DNA from: Pantoea sp.
GTDB taxonomy: Bacteria > Pseudomonadota > Gammaproteobacteria > Enterobacterales > Enterobacteriaceae
Direction: 5' to 3'
Length of the DNA stretch: 64,000 nt
NCBI RefSeq assembly: GCF_028283705.1
Contig: NZ_JAPWKD010000014.1
Span: 62,001 to 126,000 of the forward strand
Below, piece after piece: positions 1-8,030 of the stretch. Each line of letters begins with the position of its first letter. Position 1 is the first letter of the stretch. Under the pieces are notes generated by a model. The model worked only from the letters and a program-made list of their open reading frames with translations. It ran no database searches and was not told the origin of the DNA. The translations under genes were made by a program, and so were the position numbers.

Positions 1-2314
1 TATATTGTTTCCCACCTTCAGAGTAAGTCATCGGCGTTGACTGACCACCCGCAGGCAATCTGTCACTCCACAGCTCTTTACCGGTTGTCACATCGAAAGC
101 GCGAATGTAATCGTCCATGGTTGCCGTCAGGAAAGCGACCCCGCCAGATGTGACCATGGAACCGCCCAGCATCGGCATCCCCACTTTAAATGGCAGCGGT
201 AACGGCGTTGCATCACGCGTGGTACCCACCTTGTGCTGCCACATGATTTTGTGAGTACGCAGATCGATCCCGGCAATATAACCCCACGGTGGCGCCGGGC
301 ATGGCAAACCAACCGGTGACAGGAACGGATGCAGGTCCACACCATACGGCGTACCGTACATCGGCTGAACACCGATCTCGCTGCCCGGTGGATGAGCGGC
401 ATTCGGCGCAGCCGGGTTATCCGGACCGCGTTCGATCAGTTTGGAAACAAACGGGAACGCCATCGGGTTAGCAATCGCGATCTGCCGTTGTGGATCAACC
501 GCAATACCACCCCACTCGAACATGCCCACGTCACCCGGGAATACCAGCGTTCCCTGGGTATTCGGCGGTGTGAACGGGCCATCGTAGCGCATTTTTTTGA
601 ACATGATGCGGCACACCATCTGGTCGAACATGGTCGCGCCCCACATATCCTTGTCGGTCAGCTTCTGCTTCGGCTGGAACGTCAGCTCTGAATAAGGCTG
701 CGTTGGCGAGGTGCGATCACCCCGGGCTGCGCCTTGCGGGACCGGGGTTTCCGGCGCAGGTACAATCAGTTTTCCGGTACGCCGATCCAGCACAAATATG
801 TTGCCGGTTTTCGCCGGAGCATACACCGCCGGAACAATCCCCTCCGGGGTCTTCAGATCGACCAGACTCGGCTGAGACGGCAAATCCATATCCCACAGGT
901 CATGATGCACCGTCTGATAGGACCAGATGCGTTTGCCGGTATTGATATCCAGCGCCACCAGCGAGCTGGTGTAACGTTCGCCCAGCGGGGTCCGATTGCC
1001 GCCCCAGATATCCGGCGTCGACATCCCTACCGGTACATAGACCATGCCCAGCTTTTCATCCGCCGACAGCAGCGTCCAGGAGTTGGGTGAGTTAGGTGTG
1101 TACTGATGCGTCGCAGAAGGCAGCGCGTTTTCATCAGCCGCGCCCGGATCCCATGCCCATACCAGTTTGCCAGTGTAGACATCAAAACCACGCACCACAC
1201 CCGAAGGTTCACTGGTGGAATAGTTGTCCGTCACTGCTCCGGCCATGATGATCATCTGACGGGTCACAACCGGTGGTGATGTCCCCTGGTAGAAACCTTT
1301 GGTTTTCACCGTCATACCGTCTTTCAGGTCAATCTGACCGTCCTGACCGAAGGCATGGCAGACTTCACCGGTCTGCGCATCGAGGGCAAACATACGGCCA
1401 TCGTTAGTCGGCAGGATGATACGCTGCTTACACTCCGCTGGCGGCACCGCCCCGTCAGAGGTTTTCGCATCAACCGGCGTCTCATGATAAGACACGCCAC
1501 GACAGGTCAGATGCTGCCAGGTCGGGTCATCTTTCACCCCCGGATCGAATTTCCAGATCTGTTTCCCTGTGGTCGCATCCAGCGCAAACACCCACTGATG
1601 CGGACTGCACAGGTAAACCATATGCCCCACCTTGAGTGGCGTCACTTCAAAAGTGGACTCCAGCGGATCGTTTTTACCGATGATGTCATTGGTGCGAAAC
1701 GTCCAGGCCACCTTCAGCTGATTGACGTTCTGCGCGTTGATTTGTTTCAGCGGCGAAGAGTGATCACCATATGAAGTACGACCATAGGCATGCCATTCTG
1801 AGTCAGGAAGTTGCTGGCTATCCCATTGCGGCGTACCGGTCTCCACGGTATCCGGCAATTTCCCTTCAATATCATGATGATTGAAGAAAAGTGATATCAC
1901 CAGGCTCAGAATTGGCAGCGCAACCGCTGCCCCGAGCAGGCCTCTGCCCGGCCTGTCAGAATCCGGAAAAGATTTCAGCGTAAAAGGCAGCAATAACCAG
2001 AGGGCAAACAGCACAATGATGTCAAACCGAGGCGCAAGTAGGAAAAAATCGAACCCGACTTCCCATAGCGCCCAGACGGTTGTCATCAGCACAATAAAAC
2101 CATAGACCACAAACGAGGAACGCTTACCCCGCCACAGCTGACGCGCAGTGACGAGCAACAATAACCCTGTAACAAAATAGTACCAGGAACCGCCCAGAAC
2201 CCCCAGCCAGCCTCCCCCCACTGCCAGCGGCAGGCCAGCAATCCCGGCAAATATTGCCGAGGCACGGATAAGCCCGCCGGGCTTATCTTTCAGTGCATGT
2301 CTGTCTTCGACCAC
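1..2314 (-). CDS. gcd: PQQ-dependent membrane-bound glucose dehydrogenase, C-terminus cut by window edge
   Basis: Quinoprotein that oxidises D-glucose to gluconolactone in the periplasm and passes electrons to ubiquinone. About 771 codons are visible; the E. coli enzyme is about 796 residues, so some 25 C-terminal residues lie outside the window. Five hydrophobic segments fill residues 16-145 (including GGGWLGVLGGSWYY and WEVGFDF, both typical of Gcd), followed by the beta-propeller. The propeller carries HHDLWDMDLPSQP, holding the family's catalytic Asp, and PAKTGNIFVLDRR, holding the PQQ-contacting Lys. The start is taken as GTG at 2314, because the upstream ATG in another frame stops after 12 codons; no strong ribosome site is seen. 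It is divergent from the TetR gene. Product identity is near certain; the start is less sure. Confidence 0.93.
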   Translation of the reverse strand, partial: MVEDRHALKDKPGGLIRASAIFAGIAGLPLAVGGGWLGVLGGSWYYFVTGLLLLVTARQLWRGKRSSFVVYGFIVLMTTVWALWEVGFDFFLLAPRFDIIVLFALWLLLPFTLKSFPDSDRPGRGLLGAAVALPILSLVISLFFNHHDIEGKLPDTVETGTPQWDSQQLPDSEWHAYGRTSYGDHSSPLKQINAQNVNQLKVAWTFRTNDIIGKNDPLESTFEVTPLKVGHMVYLCSPHQWVFALDATTGKQIWKFDPGVKDDPTWQHLTCRGVSYHETPVDAKTSDGAVPPAECKQRIILPTNDGRMFALDAQTGEVCHAFGQDGQIDLKDGMTVKTKGFYQGTSPPVVTRQMIIMAGAVTDNYSTSEPSGVVRGFDVYTGKLVWAWDPGAADENALPSATHQYTPNSPNSWTLLSADEKLGMVYVPVGMSTPDIWGGNRTPLGERYTSSLVALDINTGKRIWSYQTVHHDLWDMDLPSQPSLVDLKTPEGIVPAVYAPAKTGNIFVLDRRTGKLIVPAPETPVPQGAARGDRTSPTQPYSELTFQPKQKLTDKDMWGATMFDQMVCRIMFKKMRYDGPFTPPNTQGTLVFPGDVGMFEWGGIAVDPQRQIAIANPMAFPFVSKLIERGPDNPAAPNAAHPPGSEIGVQPMYGTPYGVDLHPFLSPVGLPCPAPPWGYIAGIDLRTHKIMWQHKVGTTRDATPLPLPFKVGMPMLGGSMVTSGGVAFLTATMDDYIRAFDVTTGKELWSDRLPAGGQSTPMTYSEGGKQY

Positions 2315-2427
2315 GATAAATATCCCATTGAAAAGAAAAATCAATCAACAAAGCATTCAATTTTTAGGGTTTTTATTTACAAAACCCCATTTATCTTTAC
2401 ACGGTGGCAATCGCGAATTCCACAAAA

Positions 2428-2450
2428 ACTTACTAATAAGTACCTTTAGT
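2428..2450. promoter_or_regulatory. Candidate operator between gcd and tetR
   Basis: ACTTA-CTAA-TAAGT at 2428-2441 is a perfect 5-bp inverted repeat. The overlapping pair ACTAA (2432-2436) and TTAGT (2446-2450) is also inverted. It lies between the divergent gcd and TetR-family genes, where a TetR dimer would be expected to bind. Assignment to this regulator is inferred from position only. Confidence 0.35.
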
Positions 2451-2561
2451 TAGCACATTTCATCCCTGCGGTTATCTGATCAACCCCGCAATCTGGAAAT
2501 AACACCTTTGTCTGGAGGGGGAGCGAGTGATATCCTGAAAGCAAGTAACTCTCTGATATGT

Positions 2562-3158
2562 ATGAAAATGAAGAAAGTACGTAATGTCACTAAAGGTGAG
2601 AAAACACGCCAGCGACTGCTGGATGTTTCAGCTGAGCTTTTTGCTGAGCACAGTTATCATGGCACCCGTGTGAGTGACATCGTCAGTGCAGCGGGTGTCA
2701 CACAGCCCAGTTTTTATAGCTATTTCAAGACGAAGGACGAGATCTATCAGCTGCTGCTGGACAAATTTGATGAAGAACTCGAAGAGCTGGTGGTGTCGAT
2801 GTTGATTGACGCCTCACTGCCTAAAGAGGATGTGCAGAAAAACATTACTGCCAGCTTCAGGAAATATCTCGATTTCTTCACCCATCACCATCACCTGACA
2901 AAAATCAGCATGTTTCAGCCGCCGCAGAGTGATGCCACACGCAACAAACTGCACAAATGGATTGTGCGCAACATGCATCTGGAACAACAGCGTGGTTTTT
3001 TCAGTCAGGAAATCTCGGTAGATGTGCTTGCCGGCTGCTATCTCGGCATACTGATCCAGACGCTACTTGAAGAGCCGGACGTCAGCGAGCTTGACGATAT
3101 CAGCCACGAGCGCGGCAAGTTTCTCTATGGTGGCCTGACGTATAAAACCGCAAAGTAG
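2562..3158 (+). CDS. TetR/AcrR family transcriptional regulator
   Basis: One-domain repressor with an N-terminal helix-turn-helix and a C-terminal ligand/dimer domain; 198 residues from the ATG at 2562, normal for TetR proteins. The HTH is VSDIVSAAGVTQPSFYSYF followed by KTKDEI, about residues 36-60. The open frame extends upstream to a TTG at 2508, but the conserved region begins just after MKMKKVRN. A strong GGAGG (2514-2518) is too far from this ATG and instead precedes GTG-ATA-TCC-TGA at 2527-2538, so the true start is uncertain. The gene is divergent from gcd and 160 bp upstream of the lumazine synthase gene; either could be its target. The ligand is unknown. Confidence 0.85.
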   Translation: MKMKKVRNVTKGEKTRQRLLDVSAELFAEHSYHGTRVSDIVSAAGVTQPSFYSYFKTKDEIYQLLLDKFDEELEELVVSMLIDASLPKEDVQKNITASFRKYLDFFTHHHHLTKISMFQPPQSDATRNKLHKWIVRNMHLEQQRGFFSQEISVDVLAGCYLGILIQTLLEEPDVSELDDISHERGKFLYGGLTYKTAK

Positions 3159-3164
3159 CCACCT

Positions 3165-3189
3165 CCTCTCCTGAATGATTCTGGAGAGG
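3165..3189 (+). terminator. Hairpin after tetR
   Basis: CCTCTCC (3165-3171) pairs with GGAGAGG (3183-3189), with extra GAA/TTC pairing inside the loop. It begins six bases after the tetR stop codon. There is no T-run behind it, so it may protect the 3' end or be a weak terminator. Confidence 0.4.
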
Positions 3190-3318
3190 TCGGCTACCCG
3201 CCAGCTGGATTTTGCTATTTCTGCATGTTATACAGAGCAAAAACCAACGTACCCGCCACACAGGTTATCCGTCAGTAATAAATAATTGATGGGCTTGTTG
3301 TGGAGCTCTGGAGAGATA

Positions 3319-3756
3319 ATGAAAAAATTGAACATCGCCTTTATCAAAGCCAGCTGGCACAAAGAGATTGTCGGCCAGGCATTAGAAGGCTTCCGTCAGG
3401 AGTTAACCCAGCAGAATATCGATGCTGAGATCAAAGTGCTGGATGTACCCGGTGCCTTTGAGATGCCATTACTCGCTAAACGACTGGCGGTGACGGGCAA
3501 ATATGACGCCATCGTCTGCGCCGCGCTGGTGGTGGATGGGGGCATTTATCGCCATGATTTTGTCGCGCAGGCCGTGGTCGATGGACTGATGAATGTGCAG
3601 TTAAGCACCGATGTTCCGGTATTTTCCGTCTCACTGACGCCGCATAATTTCCAGCCTGCGGAAGAGTTTATTCAGTTTTATGAAAAGCACTTCGTTAAAA
3701 AAGGTGCAGAAGCAGCCCGCGCGGTGCTGGCGATTGCTAATTTGTCTATTGAGTAA
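3319..3756 (+). CDS. ribH: 6,7-dimethyl-8-ribityllumazine synthase, RibH2 type
   Basis: Penultimate enzyme of riboflavin synthesis: condenses 5-amino-6-ribitylamino-uracil with dihydroxybutanone phosphate. The start is the ATG at 3319, nine bases after GGAGAG; 145 residues, the usual length. Visible motifs are ASWHKEIVGQALEGF near the N-terminus, VPGAFEMPLLAKRL, and GGIYRHDFVAQAVVDGLM with the active-site His. ASWHKE and SLTPHNF resemble the type-II (RibH2) lumazine synthases known from Brucella and rhizobia rather than the chromosomal enterobacterial RibE/RibH. No other riboflavin gene is adjacent and no FMN riboswitch was recognised upstream. It is therefore a stand-alone accessory copy, possibly supporting the many flavin enzymes on this replicon (inference). 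Confidence 0.88.
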   Translation: MKKLNIAFIKASWHKEIVGQALEGFRQELTQQNIDAEIKVLDVPGAFEMPLLAKRLAVTGKYDAIVCAALVVDGGIYRHDFVAQAVVDGLMNVQLSTDVPVFSVSLTPHNFQPAEEFIQFYEKHFVKKGAEAARAVLAIANLSIE

Positions 3757-3786
3757 AACCTGTCTTTGCGTTTCAGTATTCCTTCA

Positions 3787-3812
3787 TAGTGGCGCGACAA
3801 ATCGCGCCACTA
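3787..3812. repeat. Perfect GC-rich hairpin, possible dispersed intergenic repeat
   Basis: TAGTGGCGCGA (3787-3797) and TCGCGCCACTA (3802-3812) form an 11-bp perfect stem with loop CAAA. No T-run follows on either strand. Short palindromes of this kind (GGCGCGA-loop-TCGCGCC) are scattered between genes in Pantoea and Erwinia, so it may be a REP-like element that also terminates ribH. Confidence 0.5.
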
Positions 3813-3889
3813 CTGCCCATATCCCTTTAAAATCAGGCAATTCAAGTTTTCACTCTTCATGCCGATAATATCTCCTTTAAAGAAAGATA

Positions 3890-4456
3890 ATGGCAATGAA
3901 AGGCTTTGCATTAAAAATCCCTCTGCTGGCAATGATGATATTCCTGCTTTCAGGGTGCGGCACTCTATTAGGCAGCAAGTTTTATGATGCTGAGGTTCAT
4001 CCTGAGCGTTATAACGATACCCGGGAAAAATTCACCCCTTATACGAATAAAGTTATTCTCTCAGAGAACATCGATGGCAGCTTTAATTTCATTACTAATG
4101 GTATAGGCGTTTATCTTTTGGTTGCCGGCACAAGCCATTTCACTAAAGACAACGTACATGAAAGATTAAAACCGTTCTTCGACTTTCTGAAGTGGTCTCA
4201 ATTGAAGGGTGCAGAGAGAAATGAACAAAGAACAGTTTATAACCAGATGCCAGAAATGAAGAAACGGCATATTGAGTTTCGCTACTTCCCCGATGGTGCC
4301 CCCGCTTTTGTTGATACTAACGATGGGAAAATGGCTTATGAAAAAGCGCTGTTCGATAATATCGCGGATTATTACAACACTGAACAGGTTATCAGATTAA
4401 TATCGATTGCTTACACAGTGACGCATGCCAACATCGATAAATCCACTGATGAATAA
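3890..4456 (+). CDS. Hypothetical lipoprotein
   Basis: Unrecognised family. The N-terminus is a lipoprotein signal: basic start, hydrophobic stretch IPLLAMMIFLL, then LLSGC with the acylated Cys at residue 23. The mature part (about 165 residues) is mostly polar, with one apolar stretch (FNFITNGIGVYLLVAG, about residues 64-79). Two ATGs (3890 and 3896) follow AAAGAAAG; either could start. There is no Asp at +2, so outer-membrane sorting is expected. It is convergent with the fic-like gene, only two bases separating the stop codons. Confidence 0.75.
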   Translation: MAMKGFALKIPLLAMMIFLLSGCGTLLGSKFYDAEVHPERYNDTREKFTPYTNKVILSENIDGSFNFITNGIGVYLLVAGTSHFTKDNVHERLKPFFDFLKWSQLKGAERNEQRTVYNQMPEMKKRHIEFRYFPDGAPAFVDTNDGKMAYEKALFDNIADYYNTEQVIRLISIAYTVTHANIDKSTDE

Positions 4457-4458
4457 AA

Positions 4459-5793
4459 TCAAGGCCCAGCGACGGGGCGACCAGCTTTAATCCAGTGATC
4501 AACCTGCCGCAAAGTCAGGCGATAACGTGCGCAATTGTGTACCTGCAGCACGCGCAGTTCATTAAGCAACAGCGTTCTGAACTGCGCTTGATCAGCAGGC
4601 TCGATGCCAGCAGATGCAATAACCTCTTCAATGTTTTGTCTTTCAACAACGATATCGCGAATGGCGCTATTTAAATCTTCCCGGTGCAGCAATCTGAACG
4701 GATCCGGCACACCCAGTGCGTCTAAAGTGGCTTTATATCGATTAATTGAGCGACGGTATAAATGCTCAAACAAGTCAACAGCCAGAGCGACATTACATTT
4801 CTCATAAATACCCATCATGGCGTAAGCGTAATCCGCCGCATCAGCATCAAGAAAAGACAAAGGTGCACTGTTATACATCATCAAAGGAATATTCGCTGCC
4901 AGTCGGCTTGTTCTTTTATTTCCGTCTTCAAACGGTTGCAGATAAGCCAGATTCACCCAAAGGAAAAAAGCCGACTCGACCGGGTTTTTAACCTGACTGG
5001 ACTTAATAATAATTTTTTCCAGCATCTCCTGAAGCAAAACGGGTGCTTGCAGGGGAATGTAAGTTGAACCACTAATATTAACAATTTTGCTTCTGATCGT
5101 ACCCAATGCTTCGGTGTCTGGCAGAAGATCCTGCATCAGCATTGAATGTAAATTACCGATAACCGGTACAGTGAGCCCATATTCAGGAACAGCGTCCACA
5201 AGAAACTCAATGGCTTGCTTATGGTTAAGTAACATCACTGCATCAAAATCACGGGCTTCAGTCCCATTTCTGAAAAGCTCTTCTGTCGCCAGTAATGAAT
5301 ATGTATTTCCTTCCAGTTTTGATGAGGACCATGATAAATCAATCAGTAATTGCTCAAGGACTTTTCGGGCATAGGTACCGGAAGGATGCTGCCCTGCCAT
5401 CTGCCCTTCAATTCGCAGGGTTTCTGCCAGAGCAGCCGGAAGCAAAGAAGTTTGATTGGGAATATAATCATCAACAAATGATCTCTGGTAGCCCGTAATA
5501 TCCCTCGCTGCCACAGATGTCTGAAGGTAATTAAGTAATGCATGTGCTTCTAACGGGGTATTAGGGTATGTTGCCTCTTCCTCTTGCAGGCTCACTGCTA
5601 CTGTACGAGTACCTGTGGTGTAGCGGGTTCCTCTGCCATTACCCACCCTTAATAAAACACCTTCACTCAGCAATGATTCGAGGTACCGCTTCACCGTTGA
5701 TTTGCCAATATGAAGTGACTGTGCGAGTTCACCTGAACTTAGTGGGATTTTACTGCTCGCGACAATTGCCACAATCTCATCTTTCAAATCCAT
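4459..5793 (-). CDS. HTH-Fic family protein with degenerate Fic motif
   Basis: 444 residues from the ATG at 5793, which follows GGAGG by six bases; the frame stays open to 5889 but that stretch overlaps the promoter repeats. Residues 1-60 form a winged HTH (SSGELAQSLHIGKSTVKRYL). Residues 156-163 (SSSKLEGN) match the N-terminal inhibitory helix [S/T]xxxE[G/N] of class II Fic proteins. The Fic core motif at 285-297 is LQPFEDGNKRTSR, where the canonical sequence is HPFxDGNGRxxR: the catalytic His is Gln. Fic enzymes AMPylate target hydroxyls using that His, so this protein may have lost activity and act mainly as a regulator (inference). The array of TTTACGGCCCA repeats upstream is a likely self-operator. 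Confidence 0.85.
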   Translation of the reverse strand: MDLKDEIVAIVASSKIPLSSGELAQSLHIGKSTVKRYLESLLSEGVLLRVGNGRGTRYTTGTRTVAVSLQEEEATYPNTPLEAHALLNYLQTSVAARDITGYQRSFVDDYIPNQTSLLPAALAETLRIEGQMAGQHPSGTYARKVLEQLLIDLSWSSSKLEGNTYSLLATEELFRNGTEARDFDAVMLLNHKQAIEFLVDAVPEYGLTVPVIGNLHSMLMQDLLPDTEALGTIRSKIVNISGSTYIPLQAPVLLQEMLEKIIIKSSQVKNPVESAFFLWVNLAYLQPFEDGNKRTSRLAANIPLMMYNSAPLSFLDADAADYAYAMMGIYEKCNVALAVDLFEHLYRRSINRYKATLDALGVPDPFRLLHREDLNSAIRDIVVERQNIEEVIASAGIEPADQAQFRTLLLNELRVLQVHNCARYRLTLRQVDHWIKAGRPVAGP

Positions 5794-5832
5794 GAAATCC
5801 TCCAATGACGTCTTTTTTCCTGACCAGGAAAA

Positions 5833-5928
5833 TTTACGGCCCAAGGCAAAGCTATTTACGGCCCATCTTACATGATATTTACGGCCCACACAGGCTTTTT
5901 ACGGCCCAAAATCGAAGTTTACGGCCCA
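5833..5928. promoter_or_regulatory. Five direct repeats TTTACGGCCCA upstream of the fic-like gene
   Basis: Exact 11-bp copies lie at 5833-5843, 5855-5865, 5878-5888, 5898-5908 and 5918-5928. Start-to-start spacings are 22, 23, 20 and 20 bp, about two helical turns, so all copies face the same side of the DNA. The array begins 40 bp upstream of the fic-like ATG, where its promoter must be. A cooperative operator, probably for the gene's own HTH domain, is the simplest reading. Confidence 0.75.
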
Positions 5929-5960
5929 CAACAACAGGCCTGGCGTTACAACGCTGAACC

Positions 5961-7115
5961 TTATCGCTGTTCGGAACGGGAAGCAGGCATGGCGCGGCTG
6001 CGGAACCGGATATACAGGCCAGATACCAGGGCCACCAGCGCGGTAAAGCTGAATACCGCGGACAAAGTACCGGGGAAGTAACCCATAAACGCCGACAGAA
6101 ACTGCCCGAGAAAAATCGCCATCGAGAGGCGGGCCAGATTTCTTCCCCGCTGGTCTGGGTTACTTAACTCAACAATCAGGTGATTAACCAGCGGCACCGA
6201 AAAACCAAAACCCAGCCCCAGCGCAATACCACCGAGGACAAAAACCGGCATCGAAGCTGCCAGTGCGAAGGTCAGATGCGCCAGTGTGTAAAAACCAAAT
6301 GCAGCCGACAAGGTGGTGAAATCCCCCAGACGGTTGACAAGTTTTGGCATCAGCCAGGCACCGGCGACGGCAACCAGCGAGACAAAAGACAGAAAATATC
6401 CCGTCTGAGATTCAGTGACGCCCATGCCGTGCAAATGCAGAGGCAGCAGAACGATGGCGGTAAAGAACACAATCATGGAAAACAGCGCGGCGACCCACGT
6501 CAGCACCATGGCTGCCGATGGACCGGCATCGTTGTTTCTCTCTGGCACTTCAGCCACCACCGCCCTGCCCGGGCGCGGTACAAAAACCAGCACCATCGCC
6601 AGCATCAGCCACGCAAACAGATACAGGCTGAAAGGCCAGCGCCAGCCCACGGCTGCCAGTAAGCCACCGATGAACAGGAAAATCACCCCGCCCAGCTCAA
6701 TCGACATCCCCTGACGGGCAATCATTTGCATACGCGCCGTGCCGCTATAAAACACCGATATCAGACCGGTACCCGCAGACATGACCAGCGCTGTCGCACC
6801 ACCCAGTAAAAAGCGATCAGCAAAAACCGGTACATATCCCGACAGGAAAGCCCCGGCTCCCCCCAGCAAGCCGTAGAGAAACAACCCGAGACAAAGGGCC
6901 ATAAACAACCCAGCTTTTTCAATAAAACGCCCCGCCAGTGGGCCAAATACCACAACGCCCAGCGAAGGAAGTGTGACCAGCCAGCTTTCAGCACCTTTAA
7001 CGCCCAAAGCGTCCGAGATGCCCGTCAGACCGGGAACAATGACGCATCCCACCATGATGGTCAGACAAGCGACGGCCAGCAGGACAAAACCGCCAACCCG
7101 GTTAATCTGTTGCAT
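5961..7115 (-). CDS. MFS family transporter
   Basis: 384-residue integral membrane protein with about twelve hydrophobic segments along its length (for example VGGFVLLAVACLTIMVGCVIV and VLTWVAALFSMIVFFTAIVLL). PLAGRFIEKAG after the second segment is a degenerate MFS loop 2-3 motif. The start ATG at 7115 follows GGAGAG by about eight bases. It is divergent from an IclR regulator across a 115-bp gap with palindromes, so it is probably that regulator's target. The substrate cannot be read from sequence; DHA1-type drug or metabolite exporters look similar. Confidence 0.85.
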   Translation of the reverse strand: MQQINRVGGFVLLAVACLTIMVGCVIVPGLTGISDALGVKGAESWLVTLPSLGVVVFGPLAGRFIEKAGLFMALCLGLFLYGLLGGAGAFLSGYVPVFADRFLLGGATALVMSAGTGLISVFYSGTARMQMIARQGMSIELGGVIFLFIGGLLAAVGWRWPFSLYLFAWLMLAMVLVFVPRPGRAVVAEVPERNNDAGPSAAMVLTWVAALFSMIVFFTAIVLLPLHLHGMGVTESQTGYFLSFVSLVAVAGAWLMPKLVNRLGDFTTLSAAFGFYTLAHLTFALAASMPVFVLGGIALGLGFGFSVPLVNHLIVELSNPDQRGRNLARLSMAIFLGQFLSAFMGYFPGTLSAVFSFTALVALVSGLYIRFRSRAMPASRSEQR

Positions 7116-7142
7116 GTAACACTCTCCAGATGACCACTATTC

Positions 7143-7167
7143 GGATAACATATCCATATTATGGATA
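7143..7167. promoter_or_regulatory. Overlapping palindromes, candidate IclR operator
   Basis: TATCCAT-ATT-ATGGATA (7151-7167) is a perfect 17-bp palindrome. It overlaps GGATA-ACA-TATCC (7143-7155), so three GGATA half-sites in alternating orientation sit between the divergent MFS and iclR genes. IclR proteins bind palindromes of about this size next to their own promoter; the pairing is inferred from position. Confidence 0.55.
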
Positions 7168-7230
7168 GTATTCGTGTTATAGTCAGAGGATGTCAATGTG
7201 CAGAATGTAAACTGAAGCGGGGAGCAACCG

Positions 7231-7980
7231 ATGGACAGTGATTCTGATAATGCAGGATCCAAGGTTATCGCGCGGGCAGCACAGCTGCTCAGAGCCATTG
7301 AAGATGATCCTGATGGCGTCACCATTACCGCGTTAGCGCGCCGAACGGGTATGCCTCGCAGTACGGTGCACCGTCTGGTCAGCGCGCTGGAGGCAGAACA
7401 GTTGCTGATGAACGGGGCGGGAAAGGTGCGGGTAGGACCCGCGCTGGCGCGTATGGCTGCGTCTGCCCACATCGATGTCGTCTCGTTATCACGTCCGGCT
7501 ATTGAGACGCTTGGCAGGCGCACACGGGAAACAATCGACCTGAGCGTCTTCAGAGGATCGTACGCCCTGCTTGTCAGCCAGTTTGCTTCAGACCAGGAAT
7601 TACGCGTGGTTTCCTCCGTGGGCACGGCGTTTCCCTGCCACTGTACCGCGCCAGGTAAAGCGCTGCTGGCGGCTCTGTCGGATGAACAGCTTGAACTGAT
7701 GTACTCTGCAAAACCTGAAGTCAGAACCGCAAACTCACTCAGTTCCAGAGCGGCCATTTTGCAGGAGATGGAGAAAATCCGGCGTCAGGGATTTGCCATT
7801 GATCTTGAAGAGCATGCTATGGGAGTTTGCGCCGTCAGCGTGGCAATCCACTCTTCTTTGAATGAACATTATGCCGTGTCTGTCGCGGTTCCCGCTCTGC
7901 GATTCGAGGCCAGCATCGATACCCTGCTGGCCTCACTCAGACAATGCAAAGCGGAAATCGAAGAGTTATTGCACAGCTAA
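7231..7980 (+). CDS. IclR family transcriptional regulator
   Basis: 249 residues. The N-terminal winged HTH spans about residues 10-70 (VTITALARRTGMPRSTVHRLV). The C-terminal effector domain carries typical IclR features: FPCHCTAPGKALLAAL near residue 132 and a QGFAIDLEEHAMGVCAVSVAI segment near residue 190. The ATG at 7231 follows GGGGAG with normal spacing. It is divergent from the MFS gene at 5961-7115, with palindromes between them, suggesting local control of that transporter by a small aromatic or organic acid ligand (inference). Ligand unknown. Confidence 0.88.
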   Translation: MDSDSDNAGSKVIARAAQLLRAIEDDPDGVTITALARRTGMPRSTVHRLVSALEAEQLLMNGAGKVRVGPALARMAASAHIDVVSLSRPAIETLGRRTRETIDLSVFRGSYALLVSQFASDQELRVVSSVGTAFPCHCTAPGKALLAALSDEQLELMYSAKPEVRTANSLSSRAAILQEMEKIRRQGFAIDLEEHAMGVCAVSVAIHSSLNEHYAVSVAVPALRFEASIDTLLASLRQCKAEIEELLHS

Positions 7981-7987
7981 ACGGGAC

Positions 7988-8022
7988 TGAGTGATGGATG
8001 CAGGGAATCGCTCCATCACTCA
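7988..8022. terminator. Hairpin between iclR and the MFS fragment
   Basis: TGAGTGATGGA (7988-7998) pairs perfectly with TCCATCACTCA (8012-8022) around a 13-base loop, just after the iclR stop and ahead of the convergent MFS remnant. There is no T-run, so it is a candidate terminator or 3'-end stabiliser only. Confidence 0.4.
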
Positions 8023-8030
8023 TCCTCGCA

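Noticed and set aside
329-1774. Several plus-strand open frames over 60-139 codons
   Set aside because: They lie opposite the gcd coding strand, which is unmistakable in the minus frame; they lack ribosome sites and domain features.
3160-3318. FMN riboswitch before the lumazine synthase gene
   Set aside because: The conserved RFN-element blocks are not seen; only a simple hairpin after tetR is present.
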